This document shows, in pieces, positions 11,901-23,900 of a DNA stretch of 64,000 bases. Under the pieces are notes generated by a model. It searched no databases, was not told where the DNA came from, and saw nothing but the letters and a program-made list of their open reading frames with translations. The translations under genes and the position numbers were made by a program. Origin of the DNA: Aphrocallistes beatrix. Its lineage: Eukaryota > Porifera > Hexactinellida > Sceptrulophora > Aphrocallistidae. The stretch spans positions 2,170,001-2,234,000 of the forward strand of contig OY725495.1 of NCBI GenBank assembly GCA_963281255.1, in the 5' to 3' direction. The stretch's first letter is position 1. The number at the start of each line of letters is the position of its first letter.

Positions 11901-14900
11901 ATTGAAAATAAAATAAAGCAGTATGTAAGTGTGGTAAGGCCTGCGGCACCCCTATAGGAAGCAAATGGCACTCGAGGGTGCCGCGGCACCCCGGTTGAGA
12001 ACCACTGCTGTAGACACTCGCAAACAGGTGCACCCGCAAACCGGGGCATCTCCCAAATCGGGCACAATGGCAGAATTTGATTTCCCGCATACAAACCACA
12101 CTCGCAAACCGGGGCGCATATATTGTCTTAGTCTTTTCATGTAAACTCCAATGTGAGCAGAAATTTTCACAAGTGAGGAAGTGTAATATTTCGAGTCACC
12201 GATTATTTGTTAAGTTTTGTTAGCGTTGATGTTAGGAACGAACTCTCGTCTCACTATCGAGCAAAAAAATGAGGCTTTGAAGCTGCTTGATGGTGGACTA
12301 TCTGAACGAGACGTAGCTACCAGGTTCTCAATCGGAAAGGGGATTATCAATCGCATCAAGCGATCCCGAAATAACCTAGAGGGAGGCCCATAAAAGGGCT
12401 ATTGATGGATTCACTGCCTCTGAGGGCTGGTTGGGAAAGGTTAAGGCTAGGCACGGTATCTCAGGAAGGAACCTCTCTGGAGAAGCTGGTGCAGTGGATA
12501 AGGTTATGATCAAGAATTGGCAAAAAGAATTGCCTGAGATAATCGCAGGATATTACATGGCAGACATCTTCAACTGTGATGAGACAGCCCTATTCTTCAA
12601 ACAGGCCACCACCAAGTCACTGGTCATTCACGGCGATCACGGTCATGGTGATAAACGAGACAAGTCCAGGTTTTCGTTGCTCTTGTGCGCGTCCTGGCTT
12701 GGAGAGAAAGAAAAGATCTTGCTGATTGGAGCGAGTGAGAATCCTCGAGCTCTAAAGGGGACTGACAAGTCTAAATTACCAGTTATTTACAGAGCTCAGA
12801 AAAAATCTTGGATGACAGGGAATATTTTCGCCTCTTGGATCAACGATTTTGATAGTCGCATGAAGAATTCCAAAAGACGTGTGTTGTTATTTATGGATAA
12901 CGCTGGAGTGCACAACATTCACGATTTGTGCTTAAGCAGCACCAAAATTGTGTTCCTTCCTAAGAATACCACCACGAGTTGCTTACAGCCACTAGATGCT
13001 GGAGTCATACAGGCATTTAAGGTTAATCTTCGGCCAGATTGTATCTACCTAAGGATCCAAACTAACTTGACTATAAGTTTGGAAGACTAATTTTGTATTT
13101 GCGCACCCTTCTAAGGCTTCAGACATGAGCTAAATTTAGATATTTAGATAAATAATATTTTAGTAAATTATTTTAGTTAAAATTCATTAATACCTAATTT
13201 TGATGAATTCAATATAAAATAACGCTGTGAAGTGCACTCTAGCTGTGCTCTAGGGTATCGTCGCATGACTATAGCAAAGTTCTAGTCCCCCTAACTCCGC
13301 CTACTTTTTGTCCTTTTTACTAAAACATACTACCCAAGTGAGGATCGAACGTGTTTATTACTAACCCATTTAATCATAATTCTACTTTCACTAATATTAC
13401 TACATTCAAAATACAGGGTGGCTCATAAGTTCTGATACAAGCTTCTTTAGGTATAAAATTTCTTATACTCGAACAATCTTAGTTATTATGGTCTTTAGAG
13501 ATTGTAATTCGAATATTCTCAATGGTTTTAAAAGATTTTTTCGAGTCTAAGACCTGGAACTGTGTTTTTATATGGTGACTTTTATGGAGGGAAAATGTGT
13601 CCTGGCACGCAGCAAAAATCGAGAATCGAGGTCACTGCTTCTGTAAAAAATGTCTTCATAATCGCTGTTCTATGACGATTTAGCACCAGATACATTTCAT
13701 TCACCATGGATATATTTCATAAATTCATTGAATTCATTATCAGAAACGAGAGAAAGTTATTATTTCACGTGTTCAAATTAGGTATATTTTGCAAAATCAC
13801 CCAAAATGGCACTTTTTTCACATCACCAAAAATCTGATCCAAATTGCTCTCAATATGTACTGATATAAACATCTTAATATTCTACAAATTTAGAGTGTTT
13901 GATGGAAATGTGAGAGCCAATTTTTCCTAGAATTTGAAGACTCTAGAAAGATCATTCGAAAAGCAGTGAGCCCTGATACTCGATTTTCGCTGCGTGCTAG
14001 GACACATTTTTCCCCATAAAAATCACCACACAAAACACAGTTCCAGGTCTTAGACTCGAAAAATCTTTAAAGTCATTGAGAATAATCGAATTACAATCTC
14101 TAAAGACCATAATAACTAAGATTGTCTGAGTATAAGAAATTTTATACCTACTGAAGCTTGTCACAGAACTTATGAGCCACCCTGTATAGAGCTCAATGCT
14201 ATGATATTCCATTGTACATACCATGTACTTTCATTATGTACTCATAACATTTTCAGTCCTTTTCGCTGTATATTTCTTTACTCCCATTACATTCCCCGCC
14301 GCCCTATTAAACCACGTTTACTGATTTTGCATTAGCAACTATTCTTGTAACGAATCCGTTCCACAGCATTCCTATTGTATATACAGACTTTCCTACGATG
14401 TCCGATCCTGATTTCGAACCAGATTCTGACGAGACTGGAGCTGAGATTGGAGCAGATACTGGAGCTGAAGCAGAGAGTTTCCCAAGATTTCAAGCTGAGG
14501 GAGGTACTACTGAGGTGACACAGATGTCTCAAGTTTCGTCCCTCGGTGAGTCCATTCCATTACATTCGGGCATTTCTCAGTGTATAGAAGATGTTGGTTT
14601 ATATACTAGCAGTAGTTCTTTCAGTACTGCGATACCAATAACCAAGGTTGTGTCAAACTCAATGATTTGAATTATTTTTTTGTAATATTGTATCAGATCA
14701 TTTACATAAAACACACCAGATCAATCAATTCAATCATTTGCGCTTATTCAAATCGTTCAGCTCATTCATTTTAATCATTCAATTAAATTCAAATCAATCA
14801 ATTCAACTCAATTCAATTCAAATCAATTCAACTCAATTCAAATCAAATCAAATCAAATCAATTCAAATCAATTCAACTCAATTCAATTCAATTCAATTCA

Positions 14901-17900
14901 ATTCAATGAAAATTCAGATCATTCAGATCATTTTATTTTATTCAATGACAACATTCAGATCAATCAACTCAATCATTTCTTATTAACCAACTCAATCAAA
15001 TCAAATCAAAAAATGAAGTTTTTTTCAAATCAAATTGATTTGACTCAACCTTGCCAATAACTAAACGTCGCAAGTTTTTTGGGTCGAAATCGCGGAAGTG
15101 AAAAGGTAGTTTATATTCTCGTAAATACCCGAAGCGATCCCAAAAACTTGCTGACGCGATACCCAGTCTGAAATTTCTACCCATTCACAATCCGTACTAA
15201 ATCTTGATCATTCTTTTGTTATTCCTACCGTGTTTGATTCTAGCAGGGATACCACTACTGCGGAAGGTAAAATATCAATTTCAATACCCACCAAAAAGCC
15301 GCCTAGTAAGGTATTGACTGTGTATGACAGTGCAACATATGCTGAAAAAAATATCAAATTGACACCAATTTCTAGTCAGCGTATTGTTTTTGATGTTTCC
15401 GTTTTAAATCGATGTTTGAAAATTCCTTTCAATGTCAATTTTGCCACCATGTGCCTGCAAAACATTTTCAGTCATCTGCCCAACATTGTTTAGGAATATA
15501 TATCTACCTAAGGTGTGAGCATTGCTTTACAACTAAAAAATACTGGACTGTGTCGGGGAGATTTAGTGAAAAAATCCCTGTAGGTAATTTTACTGTTGCA
15601 AAGCGAAATGCTAGTTCTTATGAAGCTGTTTTAGGTGCCCGACTTCCTGGTATCGGCAAAAGGGGCCTAGATTTTATTTTTTGCAGTGTAGGAATTGGAA
15701 ATCCACTGGCATATTCAACATTTAGTCAGGTAAACCGAGATCTATGCGTCGTACTAGAGCATATTACCACCGAATCCATGCAGAGGGCTATTGAAGACCT
15801 TAGGTTTTCAAATGGCCTGACGCTGGATAATATAGTTCATATCACCGGCTCGTACGACGGTGCATATCAAAAGCGTTGCAGTAGGATGGGCGGAGGTTTT
15901 TCCAGCTATTGTTTTGTGTCACTAATAGAGATAAAAATAGGTAGAGTTGTTGCATATCAAGTGGTATGCAATTCATGCCCTGAATATACGATATTGCGTA
16001 ATCAATTTACGGGGGGAATTTTGTCAGCCGAAGAACACCGTATCAAATTTGAGTTACATTTGAACACTTGTCCCGCAAATTATAGGGATTTTTCAAGCGT
16101 ATCTCTTGAGTCCGAGGTTTCCCCGGAGATTCTGACTCAAGGATACGAAAGGGGAGTAATTTGCGATGGCTTAGTTTGCGATGGGGATAATAAATCTTTT
16201 GAAAAAATAAGAGAAGTTGACCCGTATGCAAATTTTGGCCTGAGGCATGATGTAAAAATATTTGAATGTCTAAGCCATTGCGTTAAACGGATAAAGGGCC
16301 GGCAATCTTATTGAAAATCAGAAAAATAAACTTAGACTGGCCAGAAGTGAAAAGCCAGCCAAAGTAAATCAGGTGTGGGTAAGGCCATAATTCAGGATGA
16401 ATTTAGGGGTAAATTAGTCCGAAAAAACATTCCCAGAGGGGAATGAATGGTCTGATTCTTCACGAACAAATGCTTTAGAAATGAAATTCCTCACAGACTA
16501 TGTGTGCACGTATTGCATCAATGTATCAGTTGGCAGTAAAACATCATAAGGGATGTGCAGACCAAATTTTGAATTCCATCCGTGCCTTCCCTTATCACTA
16601 TAGCGCCACTGATCAATCAGCCGCAATTGATCATAATAGGTGTCCTCTAGGTGCTGATTCTTGGTGTAAATAAATACCAAGCAGCCGTGACCAAAGGTGT
16701 CAATCCAACTAAACACCCAAATTACCTTGGGCCCGAAGCTGTGAAATTAGTCGAATTAGAAATTAGGTATTTGACCGTTATAACTATGATAAGCCATTTT
16801 TTATTGATCAAATTGCTGATGGGCTAACATCAAATCACAATGAGGCCCTCCATAATGTTTTATTCACAATGGTGCCAAAAACTGAAGCCATTAGCTACAC
16901 TACCATGAGGATGGGTAGTGCCTTAGCTGTTATCAGATACAACGGGGGGGGGATGGGTGACTTATCACGTGTCTTTGAGATTTTAGGTATAAAGGAGAGT
17001 GCTGCCATCAAAGATCTTTTTACAGAATTGGATGCAAAGAGGGTGAGACAGTCCCGCACGATTCATAAAATTCAAACGCAGAGATTAATGGACAGACAGT
17101 GTAGGACCAGAAAAGATTCAAGCAAGAGGAAAAAGCACGGGGTTGGCTATCAATCAGGTAAGTTCTCTGGTTCAGCTGTGATATCCGAAGATGAAACTTT
17201 AGAGGAGCTGGAGTTCCAAGTCCCAGATATGAATCCAGAGGCTTCATGTACTATACCCCAAAAAGTCAACGTGAAGCGGGCAAGCTGTGGTGTATGCGGG
17301 GAGGAAGAAGCCGGAAGTGTGAAGAGTGTTCTGTGTGGTACCATTTTGTATGTGTTGATGTTGTTAACAATGATAGTTTAGGCCAATATTGGGTATGTGA
17401 TAAATGTTTAAATTAGATATTTTATGTATTTTAATCATTTTATATGTATTTCTATCATCTTGTGTATTTCTATCATTTTGTGTATTTCTATCTATTATTC
17501 ATGTTTTCGGGGGTTTTTATTATTAATATATATCTATTAAACTCAATATAATAACCTTGTCACTTTCTTTATTTAAATATGGGATAAATCGAAATGAAGT
17601 AGAAAAATAAGATGAAATTTTTCTGTTTTTTTCCAGATGAGCGAATTATTGTAAACTAGTTTGGGAAAAATATTTATGATAGAGTCGAAGTTAGGATATG
17701 TAACGATGCAGTATTGATTGGGGAACAGCCAAGCATATAATTGAATTCTCTATTAAACACTAAAGATTTCCAAAATACAGGAAAACTCAAAAATTTGGTT
17801 TAGCGTCGAGTCAGTCATCTGATAAATTGCAAATTAAAAATAAATTTTAATCTAATTCAAAAACTCAAAATATGATCAGCGTCTTCCCCAGTCAATAAGC

Positions 17901-20900
17901 TTTAAAATGCTGTATAATTTATTTAGATATCATGAACATAACTTGCTAACTAGTTTGCATAAGTAGGAGCTCTATTCATAGGAATTTGAAAATTTTGCTT
18001 GAATTATTCAAATTCTTTAAATAGAGCATGCTAATATAGTACGGTTTCAGTACACTTGCTATAGTGCATTGATACAATAGCATTTATTTTGTTCTACTAT
18101 TATGGTGAAATCTGGCCGACGGCTAACCTTAAAATGAATTACCGTAAGCAGCTGCACAATCACATTCTGAATCGAATGACCGATGAGACTACTGCTGCTG
18201 AGGATCCTTATAAGTTTGTGAACATCGCACTGGTGATTGATTGTGTGGGCGTTTCGGGCTTGGCGGGACCTTAACCCGAGGACCATTTCCAAGTGCTTTG
18301 CGAGGTGTGGGTTTCAGTTTCCGGGAGATGCACCAACAGATGATAATACGCTTCCGGGGGCTGCTGATGACTATTCTGAGCTGATAGTCGCAGAAATGGA
18401 AGAGAAGAACCTGTTTCCTCCTCCTGTGGAGCTTGAAGACTACTGGTTCGATCAGGTCGTAGATGGATTTCAAGAGGCCCAGGAGGGAATATCAAAAGAA
18501 CAGGAAACTGATCCTGAACCCGAGTGCGTTATAAAGGATGCTTTAGAAGCCCTGCAAACATTGCAGATGTATGCACTGGGAAGGATAGATGAATATGTTT
18601 TGGCTGGCACCTTCGATTTGGATTGGAATCAGGGCATCGTTCAGAGCCGCAGGGACCAGGAAAGGTACCAGACAAAGATCAGCGACTTCTTTATGGATGA
18701 TGATTACTAGATCATGAACAATTCCGATTTTTTGCACTGATTTCTAGTAAATGATACAACACTCTAGGTGATCACTATTTTAGTACAGATCGAACTCTGG
18801 GAACAGTTCTACTATTTATTTATTTCCCACTCGCAAACCGGGGCACTCTCGCAAACCGGGCGCCTCGGCGACTCCCCCAAGGTGTCCCGGTTTGCGAGTG
18901 TCTACAGTATATATATACACAAACAAACAAACATTAATCGAGTTTTAATAGTAAGGCTATATATATCTGTAACGAATTTATTGAAGAAACTGCCCGGGGT
19001 AGATAGCTGATTTTTGGCATGTGGGAGTCTTTCGGCTATGGCTCCATTAAGTTCTGAGTTCAGATCAAAAAGGCGACTCATCATGGAATTATGACGTCAT
19101 CGTCACCTTTTTATAATTAGAAATTTCATTTTACCGACCATAACTCAGCTATTTTAAGTGATAGAAGGCTGAAATTTCAAGCGCATGTGTATATTAACTC
19201 ACATATGATGTAACTATCGCAAAAAATGATCTCATCACTATGTGATGACGTCATCAATACACATCAAAAATTTTAAATATTGAGAAATTCCGGGGATTTT
19301 TCTTGAATACTGGTTCAGAGAAATGAGTACTACTAAGCCGAAGCACGTTGTATCGCGACTACGTACTAACAGAGTTGAATTGTAGTAATCAGTTTACTAC
19401 TCCCTCTGAATCTAATTAATTAAAAAAGTTATTGTACAACACCCACAAATTCATTAACAGATACACTAAATTGGGAATCAAATTGCGGTTCATATTTTGA
19501 AATTAATACCCACCTTTTAAGCCTTTTATTGAAATATTCTGTTTAAAAGTCAAATATTAAAAAGATCTTCGCTGCCCACTTGTCACGAGTCGATACAGCC
19601 AGTCATATGATGCTATTAGTAGCATTAGTAGCACAAGGGTGGACAAATTTAAAAGAATGATTTCATAAATGAATCAACATTTTTCTAAGATATTTGACGA
19701 AAATTATAATAACACATGCGCTTTGCGGCTGGCGGACACTGTGTCCGCCGGAGGCTCCTTTCGGTCGCCTTTGGCCACATTGGTTAATTATAAGGGAAAT
19801 AACATCTCTAAATTTATCTATCCTAATTAGTGTTAACTCGATATCACTCGAAAAATCACAAAATTTGTAAATTGGAAAAAATTTGAACCGTAATGATGAC
19901 GTCATAACAAAGCAGCCCTCTAGGGTAAATGTGGAGATCATGAACCCTATTTGTATACATAGTTAGATACTCAGCGCATGCAGTAGTGTAACAAATAAGC
20001 ACAATTTTCAAAACATCCATCCAAGAGAGTGATCAACTATTTGAAAATCAGTCACTGAATTTATTCCCTTTCCAAATATTAACCCTCACCCACATTAAAA
20101 GGATCTGAGACCGTTCTATCGAAGCAACTTGGAGTACAGTAGGGGGATGGATGCTAGACCACATAGTCGACAGTCTAGATGTGAACTAATATGGTTCATT
20201 CGGAGGTCAATCTATATCACTCATGCATTAGTTGAAAAGGTCCACACATGACTAAGAGGCAGAGGAACAGAGCTTCTGTCTGCCAGATAATTTAATCTAT
20301 TTATATTTACTATAAAGATAAAGGTCGGACTGTCCCCTCTCCCTCATTCCTTTAGTACCACTGCTCTGATCTCTAATCATCCTCAAGAAATGGGTTCTAT
20401 GATACTTATTTCCTATCTCTCAAATTTTTGCACGACTACGATACATTTGATCATCTCTACCTGTCCGCTGTAGAGAGTCCTGTCTCATCATGACGTCATG
20501 TGATCAAAATTGATTCTGATATCCTCATCTGTAAATACATTGAAACCAAAAGTAAACAACGTCTACATTATGGAGGTAAACAAATATATAAATTTACTTG
20601 GTTTATATAGTTATGATTCTTTTAGTGACATTAGAGTTGATAGTCAAGGAATGTCAGTCAGAGCGTTGTTATATAATTGCACATTTATATACAAAATAAA
20701 GTCACGCTGCTCAATTGGCTATTGCTAAGAACTTGATGAATCCCCTATATTCGATTGGCATTATACTCAAATTTGGGTCAGAATCTTCTAGGTTTCAATA
20801 TATTTGTATTAGCACCCAGGGCAGGGAATGCCAATAGAGTGGGGGTATAAAATTAAACCTTGTTGTTCTATAACTTGTATTAAATTGCACTAAATAAAAG

Positions 20901-23900
20901 AAGGGGAATTCTTGAGAATTTCAAAGCAAGAATTTGATAAATTATATAAATGAATTGGAAAATCATAGTGGACATGCGCGCTTCGCTTGCTTGCGCTGCG
21001 CGGCTGGCGGACACTTCATGTCCGCCGGAGGCTACCTTCGGTCGCCTGGAGGTGACATTGGTTAATTATAAGGGAGATATCATCTCTAAATATGTCCATC
21101 TTAGATTTAAAATCGATATCACTCGAAAAAACACCAAATTTGTCAATTTTTAAAATTTTGATGCGTAATGCTGACGTCTTAACAAAGTGATGAGTCGTCA
21201 TTTTTTGATGATAGTTGCATCATATGTGACGCTGTTAGTATACATATTCTATTAAAATTTCAACCATCTATCTCCTACAATGGCTGAGTTATGCTCGAAT
21301 AACTGTGTTGCTTAACTTTTAAAATGTGATAATGACGTCATGATTCCATGATGAGTCGACATTTTCGTCTGAGCTCAGAACTTAGTGGAGCCATAGCCAA
21401 AAGACCCACATGCCAAAAATCAGCTTTCTGCGCCTGGCAGTTTCTTCAATCAATTCGTTACAGATATATATATATATATATAAACAAACAATAATCGAGT
21501 TTTAATAGTAAGGATTATAACAAAATATGGACTAGCACACTTGTAAACTAACACACTTATCAACTAATCTGAACACATACTATCTACAGTAGAACGTCAG
21601 TTATCCGAACCCCTTGGTTGACCAAACTAAAATATCATAAATGTATAAATGATGCATCCTGAGTTGATAATTGAAATTATTACACTGCCATCATTTTATA
21701 TACTATTGATGATACCTACATAAACTAATAAGTATTTTATCCATATTCATCATTATGACTACTTAGTACTACTGACCAACTTTTCTATAGAATCACGTAA
21801 CAACTTCAGTTATCCGAACTCCCGCGGTCCAAACCCGTTCGGATAACTGACGTCCTACTGTATATAGAACATGAAGTGCAAAAAAATATTCCGGTAGCTT
21901 GTTTTTTGATTTTATTCCCACGCAACCCCAATGGTAAGAAAAAAAGCATTTGTGGCATTGTACAAAGCATTCTTTCTTTCTATTTGGCGGGTGAGGACAG
22001 TTCATCATTTGACATTCATGTCAAATTGTTTCAGAGTCCGATTCGATATCAGCCTCAGGTAACATTTCTGACCCAAACTTTCCAGACGCATATACAGTCG
22101 AACCTGCAATAACAGCCACTCTATATAACGGTCACCTGTCTATAGCAGTCACCAATGAACAGTCCCGTCCGAAATTCCAAAATATTGAACCTGTGTATAG
22201 CGGTCACCTGCTCAACGCGGCCAGCGGCCACCCTTTTGTAGTTCCTTACTGACCCTAAAACTGTGTATAACGGCCATCACCTGTCTATAACGGCCACTAC
22301 CTGTCTATAACGGCCATCACCTTTTTAACCTTTTTATGTGGTGTTTATTACAGGACATGTTACGAACGATAAACAAGTTTCATGTAATTACTTCAAGTAA
22401 TGGAACTACATGTAGTAATTATGTTCCATTCTAGATAGGGTTAAGTCAATCACCTGTATATAATATAATGGTCACCTGTGTATAACGTTCAATTTTGTCC
22501 AGTCCCTTTGGTGGCCGTTATAAACAGGTTCGTTCCACTGTATTTGTTTATCCCTGCGCCTTCTCGAAGACTCAGCAGCCATTTGTTGAGTGGCCATTTG
22601 TCTCCTCCTTCTCTTTTGGGTTTCTTTAATCTGCGTTGCCTAGCTACGTAAATTTCGACTGTGATCTCGTTGTGAAGAAACTGAAGAGTCCGATGACTTA
22701 GTTTGAGCCCTAGTTCATTCATCAATATGGCGAGAGATATTGATCCATCATTGAAGGATAGAACAGCAAGTGCAGTGCTTATCACAAGTGACTTCTGACC
22801 AACACGCTGACTTTGGTGAGTAATGCCACAGCATGTTCTGCAAACTTTCGTTGGAATTCTGAGTCTTGCCAAGTGATATTATTGTGTGACGGAAATCTAG
22901 GGAGGAGAAGGTCCTAAAGACTTCTTCTAGTCGCAGTAATTCGGGTGATGAAAGATAAGGTGCTCTGGTGACGGGAATTGGAGGTGACTTATCTACGAGA
23001 TGGATGGCTGCTTTCTTTTGATAATAGCACCAGGAATCTTCACTAAAGGGACAGGTGTCGTGTTTCTAATCTATATGATGGAGGAGAGGAGTACAATGTT
23101 CTTTATGTTCAATCCAATACACTGCATAATCGACGGGGAATGCGTTATTTCGTTCTTCTGGACACTTTGAACATCGATTAATTTTATACCCCCACTCTAT
23201 TGGCATTCCCTGCCCTGGGGGCTAATACAAATATATTGAAACCTAGAAGATTCTGACCCGAATTTGAGTCTAATGCCAATCAAATTTTATAGGGGATTCA
23301 TCAAGTTCTTAGCGATAGCCAATTGAGCAGCGTGACTGATTTATGTATATAAATGTGCAATTATTTAATAACGCTATGATTGAAATTCCTTAACTATCAA
23401 CTCCAATGTTACTAAAATTATCATAACTATAAACCAAGTAAATTTATATATTTGTTTAATTCCATAATATAGACGTTGTTTACTTATGGTTTCAATGTAT
23501 CTACAGATGAGGATATCAGAATCAATTTTGATCACATGACGTCATGATGAGACAGGACTCTCAACAGCGGACAGGTAGAGATGATCAAATGTATCGTATC
23601 GGGCCAAAGTTGAGAGATAGAGCAAGAAAAAGTATTATCGATAGATAGGAAACAAGTAGCATAGAACCCATTTCTTGAGGATGATTGAAGATTAGAGCAG
23701 TAGTAGTAGAGGAATTAGGGAGGTGGGACTGTCCGGGGATATATAGCCATCAAAATAGAATGAAAATATCGGGCAAACGGTAGGAGAGAGCAAGAAAAAG
23801 TATTATCGATAGATAGGGAGTAAGTGTTATAATATCCTTTTCGTTAGGATGATTGGAGATTGGATAAGTATTTGAAAAGGAACTAGGGAGGGAAGAATAG

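Larger units (their letters stand above)
13021..18128 (+). mobile_element. Kolobok DNA transposon (5.1 kb, TTAA target)
   Basis: Inserted in the Tigger transposase gene with TTAA at 13017-13020 and 18129-18132; copy 2 of Tigger supplies the empty site with a single TTAA. TIRs ggttaatcttcggccagatt and ggttagccgtcggccagatt agree at 17 of 20 positions. It carries a decayed transposase gene (15230-17412), a nested MITE (13414-14184) and a TCAATTCAAA-type simple repeat. TTAA target, the transposase type and size all fit Kolobok. Confidence 0.88.
12229..18710 (+). pseudogene. Tigger/pogo transposase, copy 1, interrupted
   Basis: Begins [20 protein letters not shown] with a CENP-B/psq-type helix-turn-helix, hits a stop at 12391, then in another frame continues [20 protein letters not shown]. 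The DDE_1 domain has [16 protein letters not shown] and LQPLDAGVI (third acidic residue Asp, as in pogo-type enzymes). The gene is split at 13020 by the Kolobok element and resumes at 18133 ([14 protein letters not shown]), with a frame change near 18240, to the stop at 18708-18710. The C-terminus has QTKISDFF (18669-18692), a consensus PCNA-interacting box. A junction near 12391 appears to lack about 50-60 residues usual in this family; copy 2 has the same junction. Confidence 0.9.
11641..18907 (+). mobile_element. Tigger/pogo element copy 1, with two insertions
   Basis: TIRs are ctgtagacactcgcaaac at 11641 (interrupted after 8 bases by a hAT MITE) and its complement ending at 18907. TA flanks both ends (11639-11640, 18908-18909). 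Subtracting the hAT MITE with its TSD (about 0.37 kb) and the Kolobok element (about 5.1 kb) leaves about 1.8 kb, in line with copy 2 at 38531-40208 (1.68 kb). Confidence 0.9.

Noticed and set aside
14738-14986. 82-codon frame of Ser/Ile/Gln/Asn as a low-complexity protein
   Set aside because: It is simply the translation of a TCAATTCAAA-type simple repeat.
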